Source: JAEYFP01 sp047602645
GTDB taxonomy: Bacteria; Bacillota; Clostridia; Lachnospirales; Lachnospiraceae
Length of the DNA stretch: 64,000 nt
Assembly (NCBI GenBank): GCA_047602645.1
Contig: JASGGU010000008.1
Coordinates: 1 to 64,000 of the forward strand
Direction of reading: 5' to 3'
In this document: in pieces, positions 16,888 to 26,869 of the stretch
Position numbering within the stretch: position 1 is the stretch's first letter
Layout of the letters: every line of letters begins with the position of its first letter
Translations under genes and position numbers: made by a program
Notes under the pieces: generated by a model
Told to the model about the DNA's origin: nothing
Database searches by the model: none
What the model saw: the letters and a program-made list of their open reading frames with translations, nothing else

Positions 16888-17006
16888 GTTTCATAAGAAA
16901 ATCAGAAGAATTTCTGATCAATTTCATTTGTCAAAAAAGATTGCGATGCTGCAACGGTGACTGCCGGATGCGGCATTCACACGGACTTTCAGGAGGAGAT
17001 AGGTTT

Positions 17007-18398
17007 ATGGAGTGGTTTTCTGGTTTAGTAGGCAGCATCAATTCAGTATTATGGAATGTTTTTTTGATTATTTTGCTTTGCGGTGTCGGCATTTATTTTA
17101 CGATTCTTACAAAGGGAATACAGTTTCGCAAGTTTAAACAGAGCTTTCAGTCAACGTTTGGGTCCATCACCTTAAGCGGAAAGAAAGCCAGTGAAACAGA
17201 GGGAATGACTTCGTTCCAGTCTTTGATTACCTCTGTTTCTGCTCAGATCGGTACGGGAAATCTGGCAGGTGTTGCAACGGCGATGATTTCCGGCGGACCC
17301 GGCGCCGTATTCTGGATGTGGGTCAGCGCAATTTTAGGGATGGCAACAATTTATGCGGAGGCTACCCTTGCACAGCGTTATAAAACAACGGAAAACGGTG
17401 AACTGGTCGGCGGACCCTCCTATTATATCCGTGCCGCAATCAAAGGGCCGGCCGGCAGAATCACTGCCGCGATTTTTTCTGCATTGATTATTGTTGCACT
17501 TGGCTTTATGGGCAATATGGTACAAGCCAACTCCGTGGGCGGTGCTATGGAAGCGGCCTTCGGTGTTCCTTCCGAAATTGTCGGAGCTGTCCTTGCCATT
17601 GTTTCTTTATTAGTATTCCTCGGGGGTGTAAAGCGGATTGTTGCTGTTGCGGAGAAGGTCGTTCCTTTTATGGCTGTTTTCTTTACAGTTGCATCTCTTA
17701 TTGTGATGATTGTAAATTTCCGCAACATTATTCCTGCTATCTATGATATTTTTGTAGGAGCCTTCAAACCGCAAGCAGTTTTAGGCGGCATTCTGGGCGT
17801 CAATGTACAGAAAGCAATCCGCTTTGGCATTGCACGCGGACTGTTCACACATGAGGCCGGCATGGGCTCCACGCCGCACGCACACGCTCTGGCGCGTGTA
17901 AAAAATCCCTGCGAGCAAGGGCTTGTTGCTATGATGGGCGTCTTTATCGACACGATTGTCCTTCTGCCGCTGACTGTTTTCGCCATTTTGACCTCAGGCG
18001 TGCTCGGCTCCACCGATGAAACGGGTGCGTTCGTTACCGGAATTGAACTGACACAGTCCGCCTTTGCACAGGTATTCGGCCACTTCGGATATGTTATTAT
18101 TGCGATCTGTGTATTCTTCTTCGCTTTTGCAACAATTATGGGATGGTATTTCTTTGGCCTTTCCAATGTAAAATATCTCTTCGGAAAAAAAGCTGTTTCC
18201 GCTTATGCCATACTCGTTTCTATTTTTGTCGGAGTCGGTTGTGCGCTCAAGGTTGACCTTGTATGGAGCCTCGCGGACCTCTTTAACGGATTAATGGTAA
18301 TTCCCAATATTCTGGCTCTGCTTCTGCTCGGCGGTGTCGTTACAAAGCTCACCCGCGATTGGGAAGCCGGAAAACCGTATGATCCCGATCAGAAATAG
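17007..18398 (+). CDS. Sodium:alanine/glycine symporter (AGCS family)
   Basis: 463 aa from the ATG at 17007, after AGGAGGAG. An upstream in-frame extension runs into the leader and is rejected. There are about ten membrane helices, with the AGCS signatures SVSAQIGTGNLAGVATA and GGPGAVFWMW and the HEAGMGSTPHAHAL loop. It takes up glycine or alanine with sodium. A glycine riboswitch upstream means glycine is the likely substrate, with expression raised when glycine is in excess, either to use it or to move it out. Confidence 0.93.
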   Translation: MEWFSGLVGSINSVLWNVFLIILLCGVGIYFTILTKGIQFRKFKQSFQSTFGSITLSGKKASETEGMTSFQSLITSVSAQIGTGNLAGVATAMISGGPGAVFWMWVSAILGMATIYAEATLAQRYKTTENGELVGGPSYYIRAAIKGPAGRITAAIFSALIIVALGFMGNMVQANSVGGAMEAAFGVPSEIVGAVLAIVSLLVFLGGVKRIVAVAEKVVPFMAVFFTVASLIVMIVNFRNIIPAIYDIFVGAFKPQAVLGGILGVNVQKAIRFGIARGLFTHEAGMGSTPHAHALARVKNPCEQGLVAMMGVFIDTIVLLPLTVFAILTSGVLGSTDETGAFVTGIELTQSAFAQVFGHFGYVIIAICVFFFAFATIMGWYFFGLSNVKYLFGKKAVSAYAILVSIFVGVGCALKVDLVWSLADLFNGLMVIPNILALLLLGGVVTKLTRDWEAGKPYDPDQK

Positions 18399-18474
18399 CC
18401 TCTCTTTTTCGTGCATCGATTGAGAGGACGAAAGCTTCAAAAACCGGTATGCTTTGATTAAGGAGCTGATAAAA

Positions 18475-19371
18475 ATGGAATGGATCACGAGACTGAATAC
18501 TACAATCGGATATATCGAAGAACATCTGGCGGAGGAAATTGACTATCGGCAGCTGGGCAGATTGGCCTGCTGCTCCTCCTATCATTACCAGCGCATGTTC
18601 GGCTATATGGCGGGAATGCCGCTTTCCGAATATATCCGCCGCCGCAGGATGAGCCGTGCCGCCGTAGATTTGCAGAACGGGAATGCAAAAATTATCGATA
18701 TTGCAGCCAGATACGGCTATGATTCACCCACCGCTTTTAACCGCGCGTTTCAAGGTGTGCATGGATTTGCGCCCTCACAGGCAAAAGAGCCGGGAATGGT
18801 TTTAAAATCTTTTCCTCCTATCAGCTTCCAAATAACAATCAAAGGAGCTGTACAGATGGATTACCGAATTGAAACGAAGGAAGCCTTCCGCATCGTGGGC
18901 ATCAGCGCCCCGCTGGAAGCAGATATTGAGAAAAATTTTGAAGCAGTGCCCGCACTTTGGGGCAAAGCAGCACAGGACGGCACGATTCCCAAGTTGTGTG
19001 AAAAGATGAACGGAAGCCCGATGGGTGTGCTCGGTGTCAGCACGTGCAATGATCTTGCGGCTATCCAGCGGCATACGGAAGCCGCGCAGAATTTACAATC
19101 TTGGCGTTATTATATTGCTGTAGCAAGCACCGCTCCCGCGGACGGATTTGAGGAATACATTGTTCCGTCCTTTACCTGGGCCATTTTCAGCGGACAGGGA
19201 AGCGGTTTATCCATTCAGGAGCTGGAAAGGCGCATTGTCACAGAATGGCTGCCGACCTCCGGCTACGAATATGCGAGCGGACCGGATATTGAAGTGTATC
19301 TCGATCCAAATCCTGAAAACACAACGTACGAAGTGTGGATTCCGGTAACGAAGGCAAATCAATCTGTTTAG
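18475..19371 (+). CDS. AraC-type regulator with GyrI-like effector domain
   Basis: 298 aa from the ATG at 18475, nine bases after AAGGAG. Here the AraC helix-turn-helix is N-terminal (residues ~8-105: CCSSYHYQRMFGYMAGMPL and AARYGYDSPTAFNRAF). The C-terminal ~170 residues are a GyrI/SbmC-like effector-binding domain that commonly binds hydrophobic drugs. The order matches the Rob/BmrR-like fused activators. Targets are not obvious; the nearest exporter is far away. Confidence 0.88.
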   Translation: MEWITRLNTTIGYIEEHLAEEIDYRQLGRLACCSSYHYQRMFGYMAGMPLSEYIRRRRMSRAAVDLQNGNAKIIDIAARYGYDSPTAFNRAFQGVHGFAPSQAKEPGMVLKSFPPISFQITIKGAVQMDYRIETKEAFRIVGISAPLEADIEKNFEAVPALWGKAAQDGTIPKLCEKMNGSPMGVLGVSTCNDLAAIQRHTEAAQNLQSWRYYIAVASTAPADGFEEYIVPSFTWAIFSGQGSGLSIQELERRIVTEWLPTSGYEYASGPDIEVYLDPNPENTTYEVWIPVTKANQSV

Positions 19372-19386
19372 GTCAATCGGTACTGA

Positions 19387-19450
19387 AAACTAAAAAACTG
19401 TTCAAGTACGGTTATTTCTTTACCGCCGCTTGAACAGTTTTTTTAGTTTG
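19387..19450. terminator. Bidirectional terminator
   Basis: AAACTAAAAAACTGTTCAAG and its near-complement form a long stem (core CTGTTCAAG / CTTGAACAG), with an inner CGGT/ACCG. The stem is flanked by A/T runs on both sides and lies between the AraC-GyrI gene and the convergent GH13 gene. Confidence 0.85.
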
Positions 19451-19453
19451 TAT

Positions 19454-21193
19454 TTATCTCTTTACTACAAGATACGTCCCTGCTTCATCCGCCAACAGCA
19501 CCTCGCCCCGCATCAGCTCTCCGAATTTTGCAGACAGCCCTTTTTCCCTGCTTAACAACACCCGGATTTGATACCGCCCGGTCCGTTCAAATAACAGATA
19601 GGATTCGTTTTCCGGTGCTTCTACTACCTTCCACTCATCTGTCGGTGCGATATATTGTTTTCTGATTTGAATGGCTTCTTTCACAAAACGCTCTGTTTCC
19701 TCATGTTCCTCCTGCCAAGGCATGGCTCTTCTGTATTCCGGTTCCCGATACCCTGCAATCTCTTTTTCGTCTCCATAAAAAACACTCGGAACTCCCGGTG
19801 CCGTCATGAGATAAAGAAAGGCGCATTTCCACAGCTGTAAATCCTCCCCGCAAAGAGATAAAAACCTTGCCACATCATGGCTGTCCAGAAGATTTAACTG
19901 CCCGCGGGTGATTTGGATCGGGTACCGCAGCTGCATATCCGTCATTCGGGCCGCAAAGAGCGCTCCATCAACTGTTCCGCTTGCAAAAAAGTCCCTGCAA
20001 TGCTTTCTGAAATCATAGTTCATTACAGAATCAAAGGCGTCACCTCTCAGCCAGGTTTCCGCATTTTCCCAAACCTCTCCGATCATCACTGCTTCCGGAT
20101 CAGCGGTTTTAACAGCCTGCCGGAAGGCTCTCCAGAAATTTCGGTCCACCTCATTTGCAACGTCCAGCCTCCAGCCGTCCACCTGATATTCTTCAATCCA
20201 ATATCTGCCGACCTCCGCAAAATATGCCTGCACCTCAGGATTTGCCGTATTCAGCTTCGGCATTTTTCTTTCATAGGCAAAGCAGGCATAGTCCGGAAGT
20301 GTTTCTTCATCCGCAGGCAGAGATACCGGCAGTTTTGCTTCATAAAACCAATCCAGATAAACAGATGCTTCTCCCTTTTCCGCCAAATCCGCAAAAGGCG
20401 GAAACTGCCAGCTGCAATGATTGAACACGCCGTCTATAATGATCCGCATTCCTCTTTCATGAATACTCTTCACAAGTGCTTTCATCGTGTCTTCATTACC
20501 AAGGCACGGATCCACATGATAATAGTCCAGAATATCATACCGGTGATATTCTCCCGCACTGAATATCGGATTTAAGTAAAGACAGTTAAATCCAAGCTCC
20601 TGTATATAATCCAGATTTTCCATGATTCCCTGCAGTGTCCCGCCATGCATTGTTTTATGGCACTGCCCCCGTTCATCTGTCACAGAAAATTGTTTTTCCT
20701 TAAGATTTTTCTTTTCATTTGCAAAGCTGTCAGGAAAAACATTGTATACGACTGCATTCTGAAACCACTCCGGTTCCGAAAGCACCTCGCTTTTTAAAAT
20801 ATACGGATATTGATAATACTCGCTCCGCGCCTCCAGAACAAAGCCATTCTCAAGTATTTTATCCGGCAGTCCTTCGTGAAAGTCATCACCGTAATAAAGG
20901 ATGCTTTCTTCCTCCCTGCATAAGCGAAAATAATAACAAATCCTTTGCGGACACGCTGTTAATGTCGTTTCATAATAATCATACAGTACATCCTGCCATT
21001 TTACTTCCATCACCTGTTCTTCAAACGACACTGGGGACTGTCTGCATGCTCTGTCTCCAAAAAAGAGCGTGCAGGAACTCAGATCTCCCCTGGCACACCG
21101 AAGCCGTACGGTAAAAACATCCTCCGCTTCCGGAAATGCATATTGAGACATTGGAATGTGCAGTACCGCACTTCTGTTTATTTTTTCTTTCAA
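19454..21193 (-). CDS. Cytoplasmic GH13 alpha-glucanase (neopullulanase/cyclomaltodextrinase type)
   Basis: 579 aa, no signal peptide. An N-terminal beta domain of about 130 residues precedes the barrel. Catalytic positions: D344 in GWRLDVANE (nucleophile), E373 in IGEVWENA (acid/base), and D440 in NLLDSHDVAR. DGVFNHCS is the first conserved region. This domain plan and NPIF suit cyclomaltodextrinase, neopullulanase or maltogenic amylase. It is the last gene of the importer operon and overlaps the malG-like gene by four bases, so imported maltodextrins are likely cut inside the cell. Confidence 0.9.
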   Translation of the reverse strand: MKEKINRSAVLHIPMSQYAFPEAEDVFTVRLRCARGDLSSCTLFFGDRACRQSPVSFEEQVMEVKWQDVLYDYYETTLTACPQRICYYFRLCREEESILYYGDDFHEGLPDKILENGFVLEARSEYYQYPYILKSEVLSEPEWFQNAVVYNVFPDSFANEKKNLKEKQFSVTDERGQCHKTMHGGTLQGIMENLDYIQELGFNCLYLNPIFSAGEYHRYDILDYYHVDPCLGNEDTMKALVKSIHERGMRIIIDGVFNHCSWQFPPFADLAEKGEASVYLDWFYEAKLPVSLPADEETLPDYACFAYERKMPKLNTANPEVQAYFAEVGRYWIEEYQVDGWRLDVANEVDRNFWRAFRQAVKTADPEAVMIGEVWENAETWLRGDAFDSVMNYDFRKHCRDFFASGTVDGALFAARMTDMQLRYPIQITRGQLNLLDSHDVARFLSLCGEDLQLWKCAFLYLMTAPGVPSVFYGDEKEIAGYREPEYRRAMPWQEEHEETERFVKEAIQIRKQYIAPTDEWKVVEAPENESYLLFERTGRYQIRVLLSREKGLSAKFGELMRGEVLLADEAGTYLVVKR

Positions 21194-22026
21194 CCCTTTA
21201 CTCCTCCTGCTGTTAGTCCGGAAACCATGTATTTCTGTATGCAGAAAAAGATGATCAGAATAGGCACAGAAACAAGGATGGCTGCCGCGGAAAATAACGG
21301 CCAGCTTCTGCTGTAATCGTTTGCCTGCAGCTGATACAACCCTCCCGCAAGGGAATAGCTGGTTTCCTGAAGCAAAAATGTCGTGGCAAACAGGTATTCA
21401 TTCCACACAAAGATTAATACCATCACAGCCGTAACGATAATGGCCGGTCTTGCCAGAGGCAAAATAATCCTTGTAATGAGCTGAAAATTTCCTGCACCGT
21501 CAATTTTTGATGCTTCTTCTATTTCAATGGGAATCGAATCAAAATATCCCTTCATATTCCAAATACTGAAAATACACATGGTTCCTGCATAGATAAAGAT
21601 TAAGCCGCCGTGTGAATTCAATAAGCTCAGTGCTTTAAATAGTCTAAATACGGCAAACATTGTTAAAATCTGAGGAAATGCATTGAGCAGCAGCAGCGTC
21701 TGAAGTGCCGCCTGTCTGCCCGGAAAGCGAAATCTGGAAAATGCATAGGCCGCCGAAACACTCGTTCCCATTGCCAGCAGCATTGTTCCAAGACTTAAAA
21801 TAACCGAATTAAGCAACCAGCGCAAAAAAGGCTTTTCCACTATAATCCGCCTGTAGTTATCAAGCGTCGGCTCCTTTGGCAGCAATGCTAAGCCCGATGA
21901 AAGCGCCCCTCTTCCTCCGTCAAACGACAGCTCAAGCACATAGAGAATCGGCACGAGCGCTGCCGCACAGAGCAGGATAAACAACAGATTCAAGAAAAAA
22001 AGACCGCTTTTTCTTTTCTTTATCAT
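21190..22026 (-). CDS. Maltodextrin-type ABC permease (MalG-like)
   Basis: 278 aa, six membrane helices. The EAA loop, which docks on the ATPase, is EIEEASKIDGAGNFQLITRI. It overlaps the upstream permease gene by four bases (ATGA) and the GH13 gene by four bases. No ATPase gene lies in the operon. A shared MsmX-like ATPase encoded elsewhere is the usual solution in Firmicutes. Confidence 0.9.
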   Translation of the reverse strand: MIKKRKSGLFFLNLLFILLCAAALVPILYVLELSFDGGRGALSSGLALLPKEPTLDNYRRIIVEKPFLRWLLNSVILSLGTMLLAMGTSVSAAYAFSRFRFPGRQAALQTLLLLNAFPQILTMFAVFRLFKALSLLNSHGGLIFIYAGTMCIFSIWNMKGYFDSIPIEIEEASKIDGAGNFQLITRIILPLARPAIIVTAVMVLIFVWNEYLFATTFLLQETSYSLAGGLYQLQANDYSRSWPLFSAAAILVSVPILIIFFCIQKYMVSGLTAGGVKG

Positions 22027-22913
22027 CCCTTTTCCTCCTTCACACTTCTGTTTGTCCAGAGGGAAAACAGCAGGATTATTAGAAAAATCACCATTGATAC
22101 TGCCGAGGACAACCCGTAATTGCTGGAAACAAACGCATTATTATGTGCATATGTGATCACTGTCTGCAAAGTGGCCCCCGAAAGGGAGCCCTTTTGCATT
22201 GTCAAAAGATAGATAATATCAAATTGCTTGAAGGTTGTAAATGTTGTCATTACAATTGCGGGAGCCATAATTTTTTTAATTGAGGGTATCGTAATATATC
22301 TGTTTCTTGCAAGGAAGCCGGCTCCATCCAATAGCGCACTTTCATACATGCTCCTGTCAATGCTCTGCAGGGCTCCATCCATCATCACAATCATAAAAGG
22401 CAGTGCCATCCAGAGATTCAGCAGCAAACAGGCCAAAAACGCCGGTGTATTTCTTGATAAAAAATCTATTTTTGTTCCGCCGAATGCTGCAAGAAGCTTG
22501 TTTAGCAGCCCGAATTCCGTATTGTACATGCCAACTCTCCATACAAGAATGGAAACATAGGCCGGCATTGCCCATGGAAACATCAGCAACGTCTTATAGA
22601 CGAGCCTGGCTTTCAATCCTTCGGTATTTAAGGCCAGCGCAATCAGATAGGCTACCGCCACCTGCAAAACCATATTGACTGCTGTCCATAAAAGTGTTGT
22701 TCCCAAAGCTCCCAAAAATCCGGAGTCCAGTTTAAACAACGCACGCCTGTAATTTTCCAGCCCGATCAGCTCATAGTCCGTCCAATGATACAAATTCATA
22801 TTGGTGAGCGAAATATATCCCGTATATAAAATGGGAAATACGACAATCACACAGATCAGTAGTAATGACGGCAGACTGTACAGCCAAGGCAGCATTCCTC
22901 TGTTTTTTTTCAT
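22023..22913 (-). CDS. Maltodextrin-type ABC permease (MalF-like)
   Basis: 296 aa, six to seven membrane helices and the EAA-like loop MYESALLDGAGFLARNRYI. It forms the channel with the MalG-like protein. It is shorter than E. coli MalF because the large periplasmic loop is absent, as usual in Gram-positives. Confidence 0.9.
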   Translation of the reverse strand: MKKNRGMLPWLYSLPSLLLICVIVVFPILYTGYISLTNMNLYHWTDYELIGLENYRRALFKLDSGFLGALGTTLLWTAVNMVLQVAVAYLIALALNTEGLKARLVYKTLLMFPWAMPAYVSILVWRVGMYNTEFGLLNKLLAAFGGTKIDFLSRNTPAFLACLLLNLWMALPFMIVMMDGALQSIDRSMYESALLDGAGFLARNRYITIPSIKKIMAPAIVMTTFTTFKQFDIIYLLTMQKGSLSGATLQTVITYAHNNAFVSSNYGLSSAVSMVIFLIILLFSLWTNRSVKEEKG

Positions 22914-22934
22914 AGCTCCCCTTTCCTTCCTCTT

Positions 22935-24230
22935 TTACTGCATATCCGCGATAGCGGTCAACGCTTCCTTCTGGTACTGCTCTGCCGCCGCATCCACCTC
23001 CTGGCCGGATTTATTGACTGCCGTCAAAAATGATTCGGTCGGTCCCCACATGACACCCATTTCAGGAACATTTGGCATTGGCACTGCCACTTCCGCCGTC
23101 TGCTTCATGGCGAGAATCATTTCATTGGAAGCAACCTCGGCTTCATCATAAGCCTTGCTGTTTGCAGGTGCACAATTAAAGTTTTTTGCAAGTTCAATTC
23201 CGACCTCCGGCTTTGCCAGCACTTCCAGTACCTTGCCGACTGCATCTTTTTTGCTCTCCGCCGCATATTTTAAAACACCAAGACACTGTACGCCGGAAAA
23301 CGGCTTCATTGAATTCCCGTCCGGAAGCGCAAAATCCGAGAGGGCTTTGATTCCAAGATTGATACCTGCCTCCTTGATACCGGAAATCAGCCATGGACCG
23401 CCAATGATCGCAGATGCTTTTCCTTCGTTAAACAGCGCCGTCACCGTATTATAATCTCCGTCCGCTTCTAATGCCGCAAATTTTTTGTTATAACTAACAG
23501 CATCTTTTGTCGCCTGTGCATCAAGGCCCGGGGTGCCGTCCTTGTCAATGAGATAGCCTCCAAAGCCATAAATGTAGGGAGCGACATTATATGCATTGGA
23601 ATGCTGATTGACAAGTGCATAGGTTCCGGCCAACGCATCGGTATGCGTCTCCATATAATCGTATAAATCCTCAGTCGTGGAAGGCAGATCACCCTCCCAA
23701 AGATCCTTATTATACATAAATAGTAAGGTTTCGTAATAAACAGGCATCAAATACTGTTTTCCGTCATAAGTAGCCGCCTCAACCGTCATCGGAATCAAAT
23801 CGGCCATTGCTTCGTTTGAAACAAGCGCGTCCACCGGCTCCAAAATTCCCATCTGGACAAAGCTGCCGAGAGAATCATGCGCAAATAAATACATGTCCGG
23901 GCCGTTTGCCGCGTCAGTGCCATAAAGCTGGATCTGCCCTGTTACATCACTTTTCTTTTCAAATTTTAATGTGATATTTTCTCCCTCTAACTGTTTGTTA
24001 ACAATATCCGCAAGTGCGTTCATCATCGCCTCGTCGTTGTCATGCCAGGCTGTAATCGTAACCGGCTCCGCCGATTCCGCACTTTTGTCGGCCGTATTCT
24101 CCTGAACGTTCGCTTCCTGCGATGAAACCTTTGCCGCATTCCCCTCCTCCGAAGCCGGGCTGTTTCCGCAGCCGGTCATCAGCCCTGCTGCCATTACGGC
24201 ACATAATATCATACTAATGAGCTTTTTCAT
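22935..24230 (-). CDS. Sugar-binding lipoprotein of the MalE type
   Basis: 431 aa. Signal peptide with lipobox LMTGCG (Cys at residue 21), then a Ser/Glu-rich linker and an extracellular solute-binding family 1 domain (TITAWHDNDEAMMNALADIV; GGPWLISGIKEAG). The partner GH13 enzyme and MalFG-type permeases point to maltodextrins. It is the first gene of a four-gene operon facing away from the LacI regulator. Confidence 0.88.
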   Translation of the reverse strand: MKKLISMILCAVMAAGLMTGCGNSPASEEGNAAKVSSQEANVQENTADKSAESAEPVTITAWHDNDEAMMNALADIVNKQLEGENITLKFEKKSDVTGQIQLYGTDAANGPDMYLFAHDSLGSFVQMGILEPVDALVSNEAMADLIPMTVEAATYDGKQYLMPVYYETLLFMYNKDLWEGDLPSTTEDLYDYMETHTDALAGTYALVNQHSNAYNVAPYIYGFGGYLIDKDGTPGLDAQATKDAVSYNKKFAALEADGDYNTVTALFNEGKASAIIGGPWLISGIKEAGINLGIKALSDFALPDGNSMKPFSGVQCLGVLKYAAESKKDAVGKVLEVLAKPEVGIELAKNFNCAPANSKAYDEAEVASNEMILAMKQTAEVAVPMPNVPEMGVMWGPTESFLTAVNKSGQEVDAAAEQYQKEALTAIADMQ

Positions 24231-24252
24231 CTAATTCCTCCTTTAAGAAATT

Positions 24253-24375
24253 GGTTTCCTTAATTTACACTTTATTTTAGCAATGTGCACATTACTATTT
24301 ATCTACTTTATATCATAATCTCCCACTTTATCTCTATTTATTTCTTATTCTTTTTCTTGACTTTGTTAGGAAACC
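24253..24375. promoter_or_regulatory. Intergenic control region between malE-like and lacI-like genes
   Basis: GGTTTCCT (24253-24260) and its reverse AGGAAACC (24368-24375) flank the region, one near each start. The second lies in the spacer of a candidate LacI-gene promoter (TTCTTG or TTGACT near 24354, TATACT 24378-24383). A perfect palindrome AATGTGCACATT (24282-24293) lies 50 bases upstream of the malE-like gene. Which of these the LacI protein binds is not decided. Confidence 0.4.
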
Positions 24376-24452
24376 GCTATACTATATTATCAAATTGATT
24401 CATTATTACCAATACACTGCCATGCAGGGCGGCAGAACAACCGGAGGATTTT

Positions 24453-25460
24453 ATGGCAATTACCATCAGCGACGTTGCGCGCGAAGCAGGCGTTTCTACT
24501 TCTACCGTTTCCAAGGTGTTAAATCACTGGAGTTCTATTTCTCCCGAAACAACAAGAAAAGTACGGGAAGTCATGGAACGGCTTCATTATACGCCCAATG
24601 CACGTGCTGTCAGCTTTGCAAGGGGAAGTACAAAAAATATTCTTTTTTTGGCATCCTTTTCTAAGGATGCCGCATATGCAAATCCTCATATGTTTGATAT
24701 TTTGTGCGGTGTACAGAGCGCGCTTTCGTTAGAATCCTATTCTACCACATTGGCCTGTCTCCCGGAAGGGACCGGCGCGGAGGCATTTCTTTCCGAACTG
24801 ATCTCCCGCAGAACTGCGGACGCAATTATTATTCATGGCTCCGCTTACATGCCCTCCATGTCAAAGATCCTGATGGCAGAGCAGTTTCCGCATATGCTGA
24901 TCGGTTCACCGGGAACAAACAGCCGCCTTTGCTGGATCGATACAAATAACGGATTGGCCGGACAGATTGCCGCTCAGCATCTAATACAGCACGGATACCG
25001 GAAAATTGCTTTTATCGGCGGAAAAAGCATGGATTACATTTCCCGGCATCGTCTGAATGGTTTCCTCGGTGCCATGTACGAAAACGGTCTGCGCATTCCC
25101 GAAGCCTATACTGTATTTACAGATTCCAGTTTACAGGACGGTTTTGAAAAATCTTGTACGCTTTTGCAATTAAAAAATCGCCCTGAAGCCATTATTTGTG
25201 AAAATAATACGTTGGCGCTCGGCACAATGAACGCAATAGAAAAAGCAGGACTTTCCATTCCTTCAGAAATAGCCCTGCTTACCTTTGATATTTATCCCTA
25301 TTCCCGCATTATTGAACCAGAACCCACTGTCGTTGATATTGACGTGTATGATCTGGGACTTCAGGCGGCTTCCATGATCCTTCGGAAACTTGAAAATCCT
25401 TCCCTGCTTGTACAAACCTATACGACCCTGCCCGTCGTAAGGGAAGGAAAAACCACTTAA
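24453..25460 (+). CDS. LacI family repressor
   Basis: 335 aa. The N-terminal helix-turn-helix is ITISDVAREAGVSTSTVSKV, followed by the hinge region (TPNARA). A periplasmic-binding-type sensor fold (ribose-binding-like) follows. It is divergent from the maltodextrin operon and presumably represses it and perhaps itself. Its 3' end meets the FGGY kinase gene of the next operon with a 2-nt gap and no terminator. Confidence 0.92.
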   Translation: MAITISDVAREAGVSTSTVSKVLNHWSSISPETTRKVREVMERLHYTPNARAVSFARGSTKNILFLASFSKDAAYANPHMFDILCGVQSALSLESYSTTLACLPEGTGAEAFLSELISRRTADAIIIHGSAYMPSMSKILMAEQFPHMLIGSPGTNSRLCWIDTNNGLAGQIAAQHLIQHGYRKIAFIGGKSMDYISRHRLNGFLGAMYENGLRIPEAYTVFTDSSLQDGFEKSCTLLQLKNRPEAIICENNTLALGTMNAIEKAGLSIPSEIALLTFDIYPYSRIIEPEPTVVDIDVYDLGLQAASMILRKLENPSLLVQTYTTLPVVREGKTT

Positions 25461-25462
25461 TT

Positions 25463-26857
25463 TTACAGATATTGTATAATCCCCTGCGCTTCCTGCAGTG
25501 ACGGATAAATGCCTGCTGCCGCAAGGGAAAATAAAGCGGCGCCATATGCTGCTTCCTCCCTGTGCTTCGGAATCAGCATTTCGATGCCAAAGCGCTTTTC
25601 AAGCAACTCCCGCAAATATGGATTACTTCGGACTCCGTTCCCGCTGCCGACAAGGTAAATCGCCCACTGTCCTTTATATGCGCACATTTGTTCATAATAT
25701 GCGTACAACTCTTCTACAATGCCGGACAAAACCCCATCCATCAATGCTTCCGGTGTAAAATTAGAAAGGCTGAGGCCCGTGATGCTGCCTCTTCTTTCCG
25801 GCTCCTGACGAGTTCCGCTGAATCTCGTATCAACTGTCAGGCGCTTTCTGTTATCCGGCTCCGTTGACAGCTTCTTCTCCTTCAAAAGCTCTCCCATTTT
25901 TTCATACAGGCTTTCAGGGACTATCCTTGTTCCCATAGCGACAGTCTTCCTGAAAAACTGCTCCAGCGCCGCATAAGCTCTTCCGCCGCAAAGCCCGGAG
26001 CCGACAAAAATATAACTTTCCTTCGTGCAGGGCCGAAGCTCGATACCGCTGCAATCCGCATATGTCTCCGTTCCTGCGGATACCTGACTGCCCGTTCCTA
26101 TATTGATCAGTACCGTATGTGCGATATCCTTCACCGATCCGATTACACTCGCCTGATTGTCCCCGATCGCAACACTGACCGGAATTTTTTGCTCCGTATA
26201 GCCCGCAATTTCATAATTTGCACAGATTTCGGGAAGAATAGCCGTATCAATCCCCGCTGCTTCCAGTTTTTCCCTTTCAAAACACAATTTCCGCAAATCA
26301 AAGCACCCGAAGCTTGCGGCATCCGTCATGCCAAGCAGCGGGCGTTTCCTGCCTGTAAGGCGCATCACCGCATAATCCTGAATTGTACAGAAGCTGACTG
26401 CCTCCTCCGGTACCTCTCCGTTGACAAGCTGATAAAAGTGTGTCGTCAGTCCAAAGCCGGTGGCCATATTGTTCCCGGTGGCCTCCGTCAAATATTCCGC
26501 ATAGGTTTTTCCGTTCCGGTAGCTCCGGTTTCCCCGCTCATCCTGCCATGTATACAGCGGACTGACCGCCCTTCCATTTTTATCGGTATAAACAATTCCA
26601 TGCATTTGTCCGGTCAGACCGACGCTCACTATCGTTTCATATGTTTCAATAAAGGATCGATAGAGGGCAAACACAACCTCTATGATTTTTTCCGGCTCCT
26701 GCAGCTGTTCCTCTTCGCTCATGCCGCTTAATGCGCTGTCATTTTGAATTGTCCGGCGGCTGATAACCTCGCCGCTGGCACTGTCAATCACCAGTCCGCA
26801 AATTGTCGTCGTCCCGATGTCAATTCCTGCCGCATAAGTCCGTTTTTCATTTTTCAT
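25463..26857 (-). CDS. FGGY-family carbohydrate kinase
   Basis: 464 aa, with ATP/sugar fold motifs GIDIGTTT (residues 11-18), TGQMHG, DNQAS and C-terminal GSGNGVRSNPYLRE. TGQMHGIVY and the general pattern are closest in my reading to sedoheptulokinase/xylulokinase-type members. The substrate is not decided. It is the third gene of the operon activase-glycyl radical enzyme-kinase, 12 nt after the enzyme. It therefore probably phosphorylates either the enzyme's product or a sugar entering the same pathway. Confidence 0.85.
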   Translation of the reverse strand: MKNEKRTYAAGIDIGTTTICGLVIDSASGEVISRRTIQNDSALSGMSEEEQLQEPEKIIEVVFALYRSFIETYETIVSVGLTGQMHGIVYTDKNGRAVSPLYTWQDERGNRSYRNGKTYAEYLTEATGNNMATGFGLTTHFYQLVNGEVPEEAVSFCTIQDYAVMRLTGRKRPLLGMTDAASFGCFDLRKLCFEREKLEAAGIDTAILPEICANYEIAGYTEQKIPVSVAIGDNQASVIGSVKDIAHTVLINIGTGSQVSAGTETYADCSGIELRPCTKESYIFVGSGLCGGRAYAALEQFFRKTVAMGTRIVPESLYEKMGELLKEKKLSTEPDNRKRLTVDTRFSGTRQEPERRGSITGLSLSNFTPEALMDGVLSGIVEELYAYYEQMCAYKGQWAIYLVGSGNGVRSNPYLRELLEKRFGIEMLIPKHREEAAYGAALFSLAAAGIYPSLQEAQGIIQYL

Positions 26858-26869
26858 CGCTTTTCCCTT

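Noticed and set aside
18400..18428. CCTCTC/GAGAGG hairpin after the AGCS symporter gene as a terminator
   Set aside because: There is no T run on either side and the loop is large.
19913..20575. A 220-codon plus-strand open frame inside the GH13 gene
   Set aside because: It is antisense to conserved catalytic regions of GH13 and shows no domain.
26117..26731. A 204-codon plus-strand open frame inside the FGGY kinase gene
   Set aside because: It is antisense to conserved kinase motifs, with no homology or ribosome site.
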